From Ramlibacter humi (GTDB taxonomy: Bacteria > Pseudomonadota > Gammaproteobacteria > Burkholderiales > Burkholderiaceae_C), in contig NZ_SMLK01000012.1 in NCBI RefSeq assembly GCF_004681975.1, positions 1 to 52,840 on the forward strand: 52,840 nucleotides of DNA. The letters run 5' to 3'. The position numbers and the translations under genes are program-made. The notes under the pieces are model-generated. The model was given only the letters and a program-made list of their open reading frames with translations, was not told where the DNA came from and did not search any database. Shown here piece by piece: positions 22,296 to 31,128 of this stretch; positions within the stretch are counted from its first letter, which is position 1, and the number at the start of each line of letters is the position of its first letter.

Positions 22296-23423
22296 ATGAA
22301 TGCACAGCCCGCCAGCAACGCCAGCGAGCCCTGGTATGCGCGTCCCCTCGACAAGACCAGCGAGACCGACGACGAACGCATCAAGGACATCACCGTGCTG
22401 CCTCCCCCGGAACACCTGATCCGGTTCTTCCCCATCCGCGGCACGCAAGTGGAGAAGCTGATCACCGAGACCCGCCGCCGCATCCACGACATCATGGCCG
22501 GCGACGACGACCGGCTGCTGGTGGTCATCGGGCCGTGCTCCATCCACGATCCGCAGGCGGCGCTGGACTACGCGCGCAAGCTGAAGGAAGTGCGCACGAA
22601 GTTCGCCGGCACGCTGGAGATCGTGATGCGCGTGTACTTCGAGAAGCCGCGCACCACGGTGGGCTGGAAGGGCCTGATCAATGACCCGTACCTGGACGAA
22701 AGCTACCGCATCGACGAAGGCCTGCGCATCGCGCGCCAGCTGCTCATCGAGATCAACCGCCTGGGCCTACCGGCCGGCAGCGAGTTCCTGGACGTGATCT
22801 CGCCGCAGTACATCGGCGACCTGATCGCCTGGGGCGCCATCGGCGCGCGCACCACCGAAAGCCAGGTGCACCGCGAACTGGCCTCCGGCCTGTCGGCGCC
22901 CATCGGCTTCAAGAACGGCACCGACGGCAACATCCGCATCGCCACCGACGCCATCCAGGCGGCGGCGCGCGGGCACCACTTCCTGTCGGTGCACAAGAAC
23001 GGGCAGGTGGCCATCGTGCAGACCAACGGCAACAAGGACTGCCACGTCATCCTGCGCGGCGGCAAGTCGCCCAACTACGACGCCGACAGCGTGGCCGCGG
23101 CCTGCCGCGACCTGGAAGCCGCCAAGCTGCCGCCCAAGCTGATGGTCGACTGCAGCCACGCCAACAGCAGCAAGCAGCACGAGAAGCAGCGCGACGTGGC
23201 GCGTGACATCGCCAGGCAAATAAGTGGTGGCTCACACAGTGTGTTCGGCGTGATGGTGGAAAGCCACCTGCAGCCCGGGGCGCAGAAGTTCACTCCGGGC
23301 AAGGACCAGATCTCGGACCTGGAATACGGAAAGAGCATCACGGACGCCTGCCTCGGCTGGTCCGAGTCCGTGGAGTTGCTCCAGGATCTGTCGCAGGCCG
23401 TCCAAAACCGGCGCGCGAAATAA
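22296..23423 (+). CDS. aroG: 3-deoxy-7-phosphoheptulonate synthase (class I DAHP synthase, AroG/AroF type)
   Basis: This 375-aa enzyme condenses phosphoenolpyruvate with erythrose 4-phosphate, committing carbon to chorismate. Class I alpha motifs are LLVVIGPCSIHDPQAALDYA, VMRVYFEKPRTTVGWKGLINDPYLD, GARTTESQVHRELASGLS, GFKNGTDGN, and the metal-binding VDCSHANSSKQ. The N-terminal extension, involved in feedback inhibition in this family, is present. Expression is controlled by the attenuator immediately upstream. Which amino acid inhibits the enzyme cannot be read with confidence, and the mixed Phe/Tyr/Trp leader suggests a general aromatic response. Confidence 0.97.
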   Translation: MNAQPASNASEPWYARPLDKTSETDDERIKDITVLPPPEHLIRFFPIRGTQVEKLITETRRRIHDIMAGDDDRLLVVIGPCSIHDPQAALDYARKLKEVRTKFAGTLEIVMRVYFEKPRTTVGWKGLINDPYLDESYRIDEGLRIARQLLIEINRLGLPAGSEFLDVISPQYIGDLIAWGAIGARTTESQVHRELASGLSAPIGFKNGTDGNIRIATDAIQAAARGHHFLSVHKNGQVAIVQTNGNKDCHVILRGGKSPNYDADSVAAACRDLEAAKLPPKLMVDCSHANSSKQHEKQRDVARDIARQISGGSHSVFGVMVESHLQPGAQKFTPGKDQISDLEYGKSITDACLGWSESVELLQDLSQAVQNRRAK

Positions 23424-23547
23424 CGGAATCGCTCGGCTCTCTTTACATGAAGTAACATGTTTACTACATTGGTTGCTTACTTGACCAGCTCAGTACGGAC
23501 GCGCCCGATCCTGCAGCGCGGTACGGAAGGGCTGGCGATGCAGTTCC

Positions 23548-24564
23548 ATGTCCCTCGAACTTCCCATTCTGCGCATTGGGCTGGCCGGCTTCTCCCTGGA
23601 GCAGCAGGAACAGCTCGGCCAGATGCTGCCGGCGGCCTCGCCCAACGGCCTGACCTGGGAATTCGCCCGCTTCGGCGAATCCGACGCTGTATGGATCCAC
23701 GGCAGCCGCTCCCAGGTGCTGGGCGACGGCATGCTCCGCGTCGCGTCGGGCATCCCATCCGGCCGCTCCGTCCAGATCAACCTGGCCGAAGTCGACCGGC
23801 CCGTCGCCTTCGCGCAGCCACTGCCGCGCCATCTTGAAGCCGAACTCACCTTCGACCTGGCCCGGCCCGAGTCGGTGGACGAGGTGGTGGAGCGGCTGGA
23901 GAACTGGCTCAAGCCCCTGGTGGCGCAGTTCTGCCTGGCGTCCGAGATCCTCGAACAGGAAAGCGCGCTCGGCGCCGGCGTGTACCACGTCAGCGGGGCC
24001 GGCGGCCTGGTGGCCGTGGTCGACTTGCGTGGCGAAGTGGGCGTGCTGCCTTCCGCTTCGCCGCTGGACATCGAGAACGCGATATGGACGCCGCGCCCGC
24101 GCGACGCGTCCGCCATTCCCAGCCACTTCGTGCGCTGCTCGCTGTCGAAACTCATGTGGCAGTACGCGGTGCGCACCACGCGCGACGTGCTGCCGCGCCG
24201 CTACCGCACCGACGTCCTGTACTTCCGCCGGCCGCCGCGCCTGCCGCAGCGCATGCTGCGCGATGCGCACCTGCTGCTGCTGCGCGAGCTGTCGGTGGAG
24301 CCCGGCAACTTCGCCGACCTGCAGCAGCGCACCGGCCTGGTCGGCGCGCAGCTGGCGCAGGCGCTGGCCGCGCTGTACCTGGTGGGCGCGATCACGTCGA
24401 ACGCGAAGCGCGCTTCGCAATCCGGTTTCCGGCGTGAGACGGGACCCGAGTCGCTGCTGCAGCACAGCTCGCCCTCCGGGCTGCTCGGCCACGAGTCGTC
24501 GCCGCAGGGGCTGCGCCCGCGGCCGCAGGACATGACGGCGCCGGCGCCGCTGTCCCTCGAATAA
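23548..24564 (+). CDS. conserved hypothetical protein, possible C-terminal winged helix
   Basis: This 338-aa, soluble protein matches no family I recognise. The N-terminal 110 residues look like a compact alpha/beta domain (PILRIGLAGFSLEQQEQLGQML). The middle (about 190-240) is basic with SLSKLMWQYAVRTTRDVLPRRYRTDVLYFRRPPRLPQ (too long to be a simple motif). Residues 240-290 (LRDAHLLLLRELS, then FADLQQRTGLVGAQLAQALAALYLVGAITSN) have a helix pattern like a winged-helix DNA-binding module. The C-terminus is disordered. Upstream, 23424-23547 is AT-rich and contains ACATG-N6-CATGT (about 23447-23462), a possible regulator site. It ends 10 bp from the convergent mpl gene. Confidence 0.8.
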   Translation: MSLELPILRIGLAGFSLEQQEQLGQMLPAASPNGLTWEFARFGESDAVWIHGSRSQVLGDGMLRVASGIPSGRSVQINLAEVDRPVAFAQPLPRHLEAELTFDLARPESVDEVVERLENWLKPLVAQFCLASEILEQESALGAGVYHVSGAGGLVAVVDLRGEVGVLPSASPLDIENAIWTPRPRDASAIPSHFVRCSLSKLMWQYAVRTTRDVLPRRYRTDVLYFRRPPRLPQRMLRDAHLLLLRELSVEPGNFADLQQRTGLVGAQLAQALAALYLVGAITSNAKRASQSGFRRETGPESLLQHSSPSGLLGHESSPQGLRPRPQDMTAPAPLSLE

Positions 24565-24574
24565 ATAAGCAACG

Positions 24575-25948
24575 CTAGCGCGCCAGCGCTTCCAGCAGGC
24601 GGCCGTGGATGCCGCCGAAGCCGCCGTTGCTCATGCACACGACGTGGTCGCCCGGCTTCGCCGCCGCGATGACCAGCGCGATGACGTCGTCGATGGTGTC
24701 GCCCACTTGCGCCCGCGCGCCCATGGGCACCAGTGCCTCACGCGCGTCCCAGCCCAGGCCGCCGCCATGGCAGATCGCCAGGTCGGCCTGCTCCAGGCTC
24801 CATGGCAGCTGCGACTTCATGGTGCCCAGCTTCATCGTGTTGCTGCGCGGCTCGAACACCGCGAGGATGCGGCCGCCCTGCGGCCCCAGCTTGCGGCGCA
24901 GGCCGTCCACCGTGGTGCGGATGGCGGTGGGGTGGTGCGCGAAATCGTCGTAGACGCGGATGCCGCGCACTTCGCCGCGCAATTCCATCCGCCGCTTGAC
25001 GTTGCGGAACGAGCCCAGCGCGCGCGCCGCGTCGGCGGGTGAAACGCCGACGTGCTCCGCAGCTGCGATGGAGGCCAGTGCATTCAGCTGGTTGTGCGTG
25101 CCGGTCAGGTCCCATTCGACGCGGCCCACGCGCTGCCCGCGCAGCAGCACGTCGAACGCATGCGGCTCGCCTTCCGCGGTGAAGTCGCTCACTGCCGCGC
25201 CGAAGCTGCGCACCTCGCTCCAGCAACCCTGGTGCAGCACGCGCGCCAGGCTTTCCTCCAGGCCATTGACCACCACGCGGCCCGAGCCGGGCACGGTGCG
25301 CACGAGGTGGTGGAACTGCCGTTCGATGGCCGCGAGGTCGTCGAAGATGTCCGCGTGGTCGAACTCCAGGTTGTTCAGGATGGCCGTGCGCGGGCGGTAG
25401 TGGACGAACTTGCTGCGCTTGTCGAAGAACGCGGTGTCGTACTCGTCGGCTTCGATCACGAAGCCCCGCCCCGAGCCCGTGCGCGCGGAAACGCCGAAGT
25501 TCACCGGCACGCCACCGACGAGGAAGCCCGGGTCCTGCCCGGCCTGGTCCAGCACCCACGTGAGCATGGACGTGGTGGTGGTCTTGCCGTGCGTGCCCGC
25601 GACCGCCAGCACGTGCCGGCCCTGCAGCAGGTTTTCGGCCAGCCACTGCGGGCCGCTGGTGTAGCGGTCGCCTTTCTCCAGGATGGCTTCCATCAGCGGG
25701 TACTTGGGCGTGCCGTCGGGCAGGCGCGCGCGCGAGACCACGTTGCCGATCACCCAGACGTCGGGCGCGGTGGCGATCTGGTCGGCGGAAAAACCTTCGA
25801 TGAGGTCGATGCCCAGGGCGCGCAGCTGGTCGCTCATCGGCGGGTACACGCCGGCGTCGCAGCCCGTGACCTTGTGCCCGGCTTCGCGGGCCAGGGCCGC
25901 GACACCGCCCATGAACGTGCCGCAGATGCCCAGGATGTGGATGTGCAT
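24575..25948 (-). CDS. mpl: UDP-N-acetylmuramate:L-alanyl-gamma-D-glutamyl-meso-diaminopimelate ligase
   Basis: This 457-aa Mur-ligase-family enzyme re-attaches the recycled cell-wall tripeptide to UDP-MurNAc. It opens MHIHILGICGTFMGGVAALAREAGH, which is diagnostic of Mpl rather than MurC. The ATP-binding loop is VAGTHGKTTTTSML; further motifs are NLEFDHADIF, the GTHNQLNALASIAAAE Mur signature, and YDDFAHHPTAI. Length is typical. A GATAAT hexamer ends 8 nt before the ATG. It diverges from the hypothetical gene at 26016. Confidence 0.97.
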   Translation of the reverse strand: MHIHILGICGTFMGGVAALAREAGHKVTGCDAGVYPPMSDQLRALGIDLIEGFSADQIATAPDVWVIGNVVSRARLPDGTPKYPLMEAILEKGDRYTSGPQWLAENLLQGRHVLAVAGTHGKTTTTSMLTWVLDQAGQDPGFLVGGVPVNFGVSARTGSGRGFVIEADEYDTAFFDKRSKFVHYRPRTAILNNLEFDHADIFDDLAAIERQFHHLVRTVPGSGRVVVNGLEESLARVLHQGCWSEVRSFGAAVSDFTAEGEPHAFDVLLRGQRVGRVEWDLTGTHNQLNALASIAAAEHVGVSPADAARALGSFRNVKRRMELRGEVRGIRVYDDFAHHPTAIRTTVDGLRRKLGPQGGRILAVFEPRSNTMKLGTMKSQLPWSLEQADLAICHGGGLGWDAREALVPMGARAQVGDTIDDVIALVIAAAKPGDHVVCMSNGGFGGIHGRLLEALAR

Positions 25949-25956
25949 GGGTGCGG

Positions 25957-25962
25957 ATTATC
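25957..25962 (-). promoter_or_regulatory. candidate -10 element of mpl
   Basis: GATAAT on the minus strand ends 8 nt before the mpl ATG (25948). Confidence 0.45.
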
Positions 25963-26000
25963 GCGATGGCCCTGCACGCGGATGGGCGCGAAGCGGCGGG

Positions 26001-26006
26001 TACGAT
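26001..26006 (+). promoter_or_regulatory. candidate -10 element of the gene at 26016
   Basis: TACGAT ends 9 nt before the ATG at 26016. Confidence 0.4.
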
Positions 26007-26015
26007 CCCTGCGTG

Positions 26016-26606
26016 ATGGAAAGCGTTCAATCGGAGATCGCCGCCACGGCAGCGCGCATGGTGGTCGAGGAAGGCCTGGAGTACGGCCCCGCCAAGCGCC
26101 GCGCGGTCAAGCAGCTGGGCTTGCCGCAGCGCGCGGCATTGCCGGACAACGACACGGTGGAAGACGCGGTGCGCGAGTACATCGCCGTGTTCTGCGGCGA
26201 CACCCAGCCGGAAGAGTTGCTGGCGCTGCGCCGGCACGCGTTTACCTGGATGGAGAGGCTGCAGGAATTCCGCCCGCACCTGGCCGGCGCCGTGTGGACC
26301 GGCACGGCCACGCGGCTTTCGGACATCTACCTGCAGCTGTTCTGCGACGACCCGAAGTCGGCCGAGATCGCGCTCATCGACCACGGTGTCGACTACGAAG
26401 CGCGCACGGTCACAGGCTTCCAGGGCGGATCGGTCGAGGCGCTCAGCCTGTCCAGCCTGTGCCCGGGATTGGGCGAGCCCGTCGGCGTGCACCTGCTGAT
26501 CTATGACCACGACGACCTGCGCGGCGCGCTGAAGCCGGACGCCCGCGGCCGGGTCCCGCGCGGCGACGTCAATGCCGTGAAGGCGCTGGTGGAGGAGGGC
26601 GCATGA
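26016..26606 (+). CDS. conserved hypothetical protein next to mpl
   Basis: This 196-aa, soluble protein is of unknown function. The N-terminal helical region (IAATAARMVVEEGLEYGPAKRRAVKQLGL) leads to a charged central part with RHAFTWMERLQEFRPHLAGAVWTGTATRLSDIYLQLFCDDPKSAEIAL. The latter resembles the alpha/beta core of minimal nucleotidyltransferase-like proteins, with acidic pair CDD, but the resemblance is weak. The start is ATG 26016 (GTG 26013 also possible). It overlaps the tlpA-like gene by 4 nt (ATGA), so it may be co-translated with a redox protein. Confidence 0.8.
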   Translation: MESVQSEIAATAARMVVEEGLEYGPAKRRAVKQLGLPQRAALPDNDTVEDAVREYIAVFCGDTQPEELLALRRHAFTWMERLQEFRPHLAGAVWTGTATRLSDIYLQLFCDDPKSAEIALIDHGVDYEARTVTGFQGGSVEALSLSSLCPGLGEPVGVHLLIYDHDDLRGALKPDARGRVPRGDVNAVKALVEEGA

Positions 26607-27157
26607 GCCAAGCTGCTTCTTCCGCGCCGGCCTCCAGCCGCCGCCGCAACCTGGTGATCGGCGGTGTCGGCGCCGCGGCCGCACTGGGTGGCGCCGGCCT
26701 GGCCTGGTGGCTGGAGAGCGGCGCGCCTGGCCCGGGTTCCGCGCCGCCGGCCGGTTTCTGGGACTCCAGGTTCGACATGCCGCAAGGCGGCGAACTGGCG
26801 CTGGCCAGCCTGCGCGGCCGCACCATGCTGCTCAATTTCTGGGCGACCTGGTGCCCGCCGTGCGTGGAAGAGATGCCGCTGCTGGACCAGTTCCAGCAGA
26901 AGTCCGGCAACCGCTGGCAGGTGGTCGGCCTGGCGATCGACCAGCCCAGCGCCGTGCGCCAGTTCCTGGCCAGGACGCCGGTCCGCTACCCGATCGGCAT
27001 GGCCGGACTGGGCGGAACCGAGCTGGCCAAGGCTTTGGGCAACCTGGCCGGCGGCCTGCCGTTCACCGTCGTACTGGGCCCGGACGGCCAGGTACGGCAG
27101 CGTAGAATGGGCAAGCTTTCCGCCGCCGACCTGGACTCCTGGGCCTCGGCCGGCTAG
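26603..27157 (+). CDS. TlpA/ResA-type thiol-disulfide oxidoreductase
   Basis: This 184-aa membrane-anchored periplasmic thioredoxin-like protein has an N-terminal anchor (NLVIGGVGAAAALGGAGLAWWL) after an arginine-rich start. The thioredoxin active site is WCPPC (83-87, C84/C87) in LLNFWATWCPPCVEEMPLL, and the cis-Pro region is GGLPFTVVLGPDG. It probably reduces or isomerises a periplasmic disulfide, for example in cytochrome c or metal-site assembly, but no partner is nearby. Confidence 0.93.
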   Translation: MSQAASSAPASSRRRNLVIGGVGAAAALGGAGLAWWLESGAPGPGSAPPAGFWDSRFDMPQGGELALASLRGRTMLLNFWATWCPPCVEEMPLLDQFQQKSGNRWQVVGLAIDQPSAVRQFLARTPVRYPIGMAGLGGTELAKALGNLAGGLPFTVVLGPDGQVRQRRMGKLSAADLDSWASAG

Positions 27158-27278
27158 GTTCCACAGCGTTCGCTCCGCTCTTCAGCTGCGTGCTGAAGAC
27201 GAAAAATACGCGAAGAAACGTAAAAATCGCGGCGTTTTGCTGTAAATTCGCGAACCTTTTCAAAAGAACGCGCCGCTC

Positions 27279-27737
27279 ATGGACCTGAGAAAACTCAAGA
27301 CGCTCATCGACCTGGTGTCGGAGTCCAACGTCTCCGAACTGGAGATCACCGAAGCCGAAGGCAAGGTGCGGATCGTCAAGGGCGGCGGCGCCATGCAGCA
27401 GGTGATGGCTCCTTCGTCGGTCACGATGGCCGCGCCCGCCATTGCTGCCACGCCGGCCGCAGCCCCGCAAGCCGCCGGTCCTGCGCCGGCCGAAGCGCCC
27501 GCCGGCCACTCGGTCAAGTCGCCGATGGTGGGCACTTTCTACCGGGCCCCCAGCCCCGGCGCCAAGTCGTTCGTCGAAGTGGGCAGCCAGGTCAAGGAAG
27601 GCGAGACCATCTGCATCATCGAGGCGATGAAGATCCTCAACGAGATCGAGGCCGACAAGTCCGGCACGGTCACCCGCATCCTGTGCGAGAACGGCCAGGC
27701 AGTCGAATACGGGCAGCCGCTTTTCGTGATCGAGTGA
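27279..27737 (+). CDS. accB: biotin carboxyl carrier protein of acetyl-CoA carboxylase
   Basis: This 152-aa protein carries biotin on K118 in the EAMKI motif. It shuttles carboxylate from AccC to the AccAD carboxyltransferase for malonyl-CoA synthesis. An N-terminal domain ([30 protein letters not shown]) is followed by an Ala/Pro linker and a biotinyl domain. The preceding 120 bp is AT-rich for this genome, ending TTTTGCTGTAAATTCGCG, and is the probable promoter. It is followed after 19 bp by accC. Confidence 0.98.
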   Translation: MDLRKLKTLIDLVSESNVSELEITEAEGKVRIVKGGGAMQQVMAPSSVTMAAPAIAATPAAAPQAAGPAPAEAPAGHSVKSPMVGTFYRAPSPGAKSFVEVGSQVKEGETICIIEAMKILNEIEADKSGTVTRILCENGQAVEYGQPLFVIE

Positions 27738-27756
27738 CGCGGTAAGCACCCGACCC

Positions 27757-29106
27757 ATGTTCAAGAAAATCCTGGTCGCGAACCGCGGCGAGATCGCGCT
27801 GCGGGTGCAACGAGCCTGCCGTGAGCTGGGCATCAAGGCGGTGATGGTCTATTCCGAGGCCGACCGCGAAGCCAAGTACGTGAAGCTGGCCGAGGAAGCC
27901 GTCTGCATCGGCCCGGCGCCTTCGCCGCAAAGCTACCTCAACATGCCGGCCATCATCTCGGCCGCCGAAGTCACCGACGCCGAAGCCATCCACCCCGGCT
28001 ACGGCTTCCTGTCCGAGAACGCCGACTTCGCCGAGCGGGTGGAGAAGAGCGGCTTCCAGTTCATCGGCCCCACGCCCGAATCCATCCGGATCATGGGCGA
28101 CAAGGTCTCGGCCAAGCAGGCCATGATCAAGGCGGGCGTGCCCTGCGTGCCCGGCTCCGAAGGCGAACTGCCCGACGACCCCGCCACCATCCGCCGCATC
28201 GCCAAGAGCATCGGCTACCCGGTGATCATCAAGGCCGCCGGCGGCGGCGGCGGGCGCGGCATGCGCGTGGTGCACACCGAAGCGGCGCTGGTCAACGCGG
28301 TGCAGATGACCAAGGCCGAAGCGGGCGCCGCTTTCGGCAATCCGGCGGTGTACATGGAGAAGTTCCTCCAGAACCCGCGCCACATCGAGATCCAGGTGCT
28401 GGCCGACAAGCACCGCAACGCGGTGTACCTGGGCGAGCGCGACTGCTCCATGCAGCGGCGCCACCAGAAGATCATCGAGGAAGCGCCGGCCCCCGGCATC
28501 CCGCGCAAGCTGATCGAGAAGATCGGCGACCGCTGCGCCGCCGCCTGCAAGAAGATCGGCTATCGCGGCGCGGGCACCTTCGAGTTCCTGTACGAGGACG
28601 GCGAGTTCTATTTCATCGAGATGAACACGCGGGTGCAGGTGGAGCACCCCGTGACCGAACTGGTCACCGGCATCGACATCGTCAAGACGCAGATCCAGGT
28701 GGCGGCCGGCGAGAAGCTGCCGTTCACGCAGCGCGACATCGTGCTCAACGGCCACGCCATCGAGTGCCGCGTGAACGCCGAAGACCCGTACAAGTTCACC
28801 CCCTCGCCCGGGCGCATCACCACCTGGCACGCGCCGGGCGGGCCCGGCGTGCGCGTGGACTCGCACGTCTACAACAACTACTTCGTGCCGCCCAACTACG
28901 ACTCGATGATCGGCAAGATCATCGTGCACGGCGACACGCGCGAGCAGGCGCTGGCGCGCATGCGCACCGCGCTGCTGGAGACGGTGGTAGAAGGCATCAA
29001 CACCAACATCCCTCTGCACCGCGAGCTGATGGTGGACGCCAAGTTCTGCGACGGCGGCACCAACATCCACTACCTCGAGCAGTGGCTGTCGCAGCACAAG
29101 CGCTGA
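27757..29106 (+). CDS. accC: acetyl-CoA carboxylase biotin carboxylase subunit
   Basis: This 449-aa ATP-grasp enzyme carboxylates the biotin of AccB. Typical features are [24 protein letters not shown], the glycine-rich ATP loop [34 protein letters not shown], and the catalytic region [20 protein letters not shown]. Length is normal. It forms an accB-accC-prmA cluster common in Burkholderiales. Confidence 0.98.
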   Translation: MFKKILVANRGEIALRVQRACRELGIKAVMVYSEADREAKYVKLAEEAVCIGPAPSPQSYLNMPAIISAAEVTDAEAIHPGYGFLSENADFAERVEKSGFQFIGPTPESIRIMGDKVSAKQAMIKAGVPCVPGSEGELPDDPATIRRIAKSIGYPVIIKAAGGGGGRGMRVVHTEAALVNAVQMTKAEAGAAFGNPAVYMEKFLQNPRHIEIQVLADKHRNAVYLGERDCSMQRRHQKIIEEAPAPGIPRKLIEKIGDRCAAACKKIGYRGAGTFEFLYEDGEFYFIEMNTRVQVEHPVTELVTGIDIVKTQIQVAAGEKLPFTQRDIVLNGHAIECRVNAEDPYKFTPSPGRITTWHAPGGPGVRVDSHVYNNYFVPPNYDSMIGKIIVHGDTREQALARMRTALLETVVEGINTNIPLHRELMVDAKFCDGGTNIHYLEQWLSQHKR

Positions 29107-29121
29107 ACGCGGGCTGACGCG

Positions 29122-30006
29122 ATGTTCGAGCTGCGCCTCCTCTGCGGCGAAGACCAGGTCGAGAGCGTCAGCGAGGCGCTCGAGGCGCTGGACGCGCTGA
29201 GCGTGTCCGTCGAGGACGCCGACGCGCAGACCGAAGCCGAGCAGGCCTTGTTCGGCGAACCGGGCCTGCCGCCGCCGCGCGAAGGGTGGCAGCACTCCCG
29301 GGTGCTCGCTCTCTTCCCTGAACGTCCCGCCGCCGAAGAGGCCGCGCGCCTGCTGCAGGCGCAGGACTTCTTCGCCGGCGCGCAGGTGCTGGGCATCGAG
29401 CCCGTCGCCGACCAGGACTGGGTGCGCCTCACGCAGTCGCAGTTCGCGCCGGTGGACATCACGCCCGAGTTCTGGATCGTGCCGACGTGGCACGAGCCGC
29501 CCGCGCAGGCGAAGCAGGTGATCCGGCTGGACCCCGGCCTGGCTTTCGGCACCGGCACGCACCCGACCACGCGCATGTGCCTGCGCTGGATCGCCGCCCA
29601 TCCGCCGCAAGGAAGGACGGTGCTGGACTATGGCTGCGGCTCCGGCATCCTGGCCATCGGCGCCGCGAAGTTCGGCGCTTCGGCCGTGGACGCGGTGGAC
29701 ATCGACGAAGCCGCGGTGCGCGCCACGAACGACAACGCCACGGCGAACAAAGTCGCGCTGCGAAAGGTCGGCCTGCCCGATGCCGCGCAGGGCCGCTACG
29801 ACGTCGTGCTGGCCAACATCCTGGCCACGCCGTTGAAGGTGCTGGCGCCGCTGCTGTGCGGCCACGTCGCGGCGGGCGGCTCGCTCGTGCTGGCCGGCAT
29901 CCTCGAGCGCCAGGAAGCCGAACTGGTGCAGGCGTACGCGCCGCACGCGAAGCTCCAGGTGTCCGATCGCGAGGACGGCTGGATCCTGATGACGGCCAGC
30001 CTCTGA
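29122..30006 (+). CDS. prmA: ribosomal protein L11 methyltransferase
   Basis: This 294-aa SAM-dependent enzyme trimethylates L11. The N-terminal recognition domain (MFELRLLCGEDQVESVSEALEALDALSVSVEDAD) is followed by the AdoMet fold: GLAFGTGTHPTTRMCL, VLDYGCGSGILAIGAAKFGA, and the NxxANIL-type motif in VVLANILATPL. It starts 15 bp after accC, the usual arrangement. Confidence 0.97.
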   Translation: MFELRLLCGEDQVESVSEALEALDALSVSVEDADAQTEAEQALFGEPGLPPPREGWQHSRVLALFPERPAAEEAARLLQAQDFFAGAQVLGIEPVADQDWVRLTQSQFAPVDITPEFWIVPTWHEPPAQAKQVIRLDPGLAFGTGTHPTTRMCLRWIAAHPPQGRTVLDYGCGSGILAIGAAKFGASAVDAVDIDEAAVRATNDNATANKVALRKVGLPDAAQGRYDVVLANILATPLKVLAPLLCGHVAAGGSLVLAGILERQEAELVQAYAPHAKLQVSDREDGWILMTASL

Positions 30007-30016
30007 GCGGGCCTTC

Positions 30017-30022
30017 TACAAT
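30017..30022 (+). promoter_or_regulatory. candidate -10 element of the zinc-ribbon gene
   Basis: TACAAT ends 9 nt before the ATG at 30032. Confidence 0.45.
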
Positions 30023-30031
30023 GCCCGCCCC

Positions 30032-31102
30032 ATGAGCCTGATCACGGGGTGCCCCAACTGCGGAACCATGTTCCGCGTGGTCCCTGACCAGCTGAAGATC
30101 TCCGACGGCTGGGTGCGCTGCGGCCACTGCCAGGAGGTGTTCGATGCCACGGCGCACCTGCGCCCCGCCGAACCGGTGCCTGCGCCCACGGTGCTGGCGG
30201 CCGATCCGCCGTTTGTGACGCCGGAAGCCGGGCTGGCGCCGGCAGCGCGCGAAGAAGCCGCGGTGCCGCCGACGGTACCGGCGGAGTTTTCGCCGCCCAC
30301 CGTCCCCCAGCCGTTGCCGCCCGCGCCGCCGCCGGCGACGAACGGCCACGGCCATTTCGGCCCCTCGCAGGTCGAGGTGATCGAGATCGAGAGCCCGTAT
30401 TCCGAGTTTCCGTCGTCGATCGCGCCGCCGTCGGTGCAGCCGCCCGACAGCGACTCATCCTCCGGTTATCCGCCGTACGAGTTCGTGCGCGAGAGCGGGC
30501 GCATGCCGCTGCCGTCGGGCCTGGAGGAAGTCGATTCGGAAGTGCCCGACTCGGCCCTCCATGCCGAGGGCGGGCTGGAGGACGTGTCGTTCGTGCGTGC
30601 CGCGCGGCGCAAGGCCTTCTGGCGGCGGCCGCTGGTGCGCGCGTTGCTGGTACTGCTGGCGCTGGTACTGGCCGGCCTGCTGGCCGCGCAGTACGCGGTG
30701 CACGAGCGCGACCGCCTGGCCGCGACCAATCCAGGCCTGCAGCCGCTGCTGGAGCAGCTGTGCAAGCCGCTGGGCTGCCGCATCGGCCCGCCGCACCGCA
30801 TCGACGCCATCCTCATCGACAACAGCGGCTTCACGCGCCTGCGGGGCGACACCTATCGCCTGAGTTTCACGCTGAAGAACCAGGCTGCGCAGCCGGTCGC
30901 CATGCCCGCGCTGCAACTGACGCTGACCGACACGTCGGACCAGCCGGTGCTGCAGCGCGTGCTGCTGCCGCGCGAGCTGGGCGCGCCGAGTGAGACGCTG
31001 GCGGCCGCGGGCGAGTGGTCCACCAGCATCGCCGTCGCGGTGAACGCCGCGGCCGGCGGCGGCCGCATCGCCGGCTACAAGCTGCTGGCCTTCTATCCCT
31101 GA
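30032..31102 (+). CDS. zinc-ribbon and DUF3426 membrane protein
   Basis: This 356-aa protein opens with an MJ0042-type zinc ribbon: CPNCGTMFRV and CGHCQEVFDA (Cys pairs at about 7/10 and 30/33). A long Pro/Ala-rich disordered region follows, then one membrane helix (LVRALLVLLALVLAGLLAAQYAV, about 202-224) and a C-terminal beta-rich DUF3426 domain (ILIDNSGFTRLRGDTYRLSFTLKNQ). Its role is unknown. Its place between prmA and a PfkB kinase is conserved in Comamonadaceae as I recall. Confidence 0.9.
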   Translation: MSLITGCPNCGTMFRVVPDQLKISDGWVRCGHCQEVFDATAHLRPAEPVPAPTVLAADPPFVTPEAGLAPAAREEAAVPPTVPAEFSPPTVPQPLPPAPPPATNGHGHFGPSQVEVIEIESPYSEFPSSIAPPSVQPPDSDSSSGYPPYEFVRESGRMPLPSGLEEVDSEVPDSALHAEGGLEDVSFVRAARRKAFWRRPLVRALLVLLALVLAGLLAAQYAVHERDRLAATNPGLQPLLEQLCKPLGCRIGPPHRIDAILIDNSGFTRLRGDTYRLSFTLKNQAAQPVAMPALQLTLTDTSDQPVLQRVLLPRELGAPSETLAAAGEWSTSIAVAVNAAAGGGRIAGYKLLAFYP

Positions 31103-31128
31103 TTTCCTTTTCCAACGAGAGCAACACC

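Noticed and set aside
27670-29946. 758-codon minus-strand frame opposite accC and prmA
   Set aside because: This is a shadow of two highly conserved genes.
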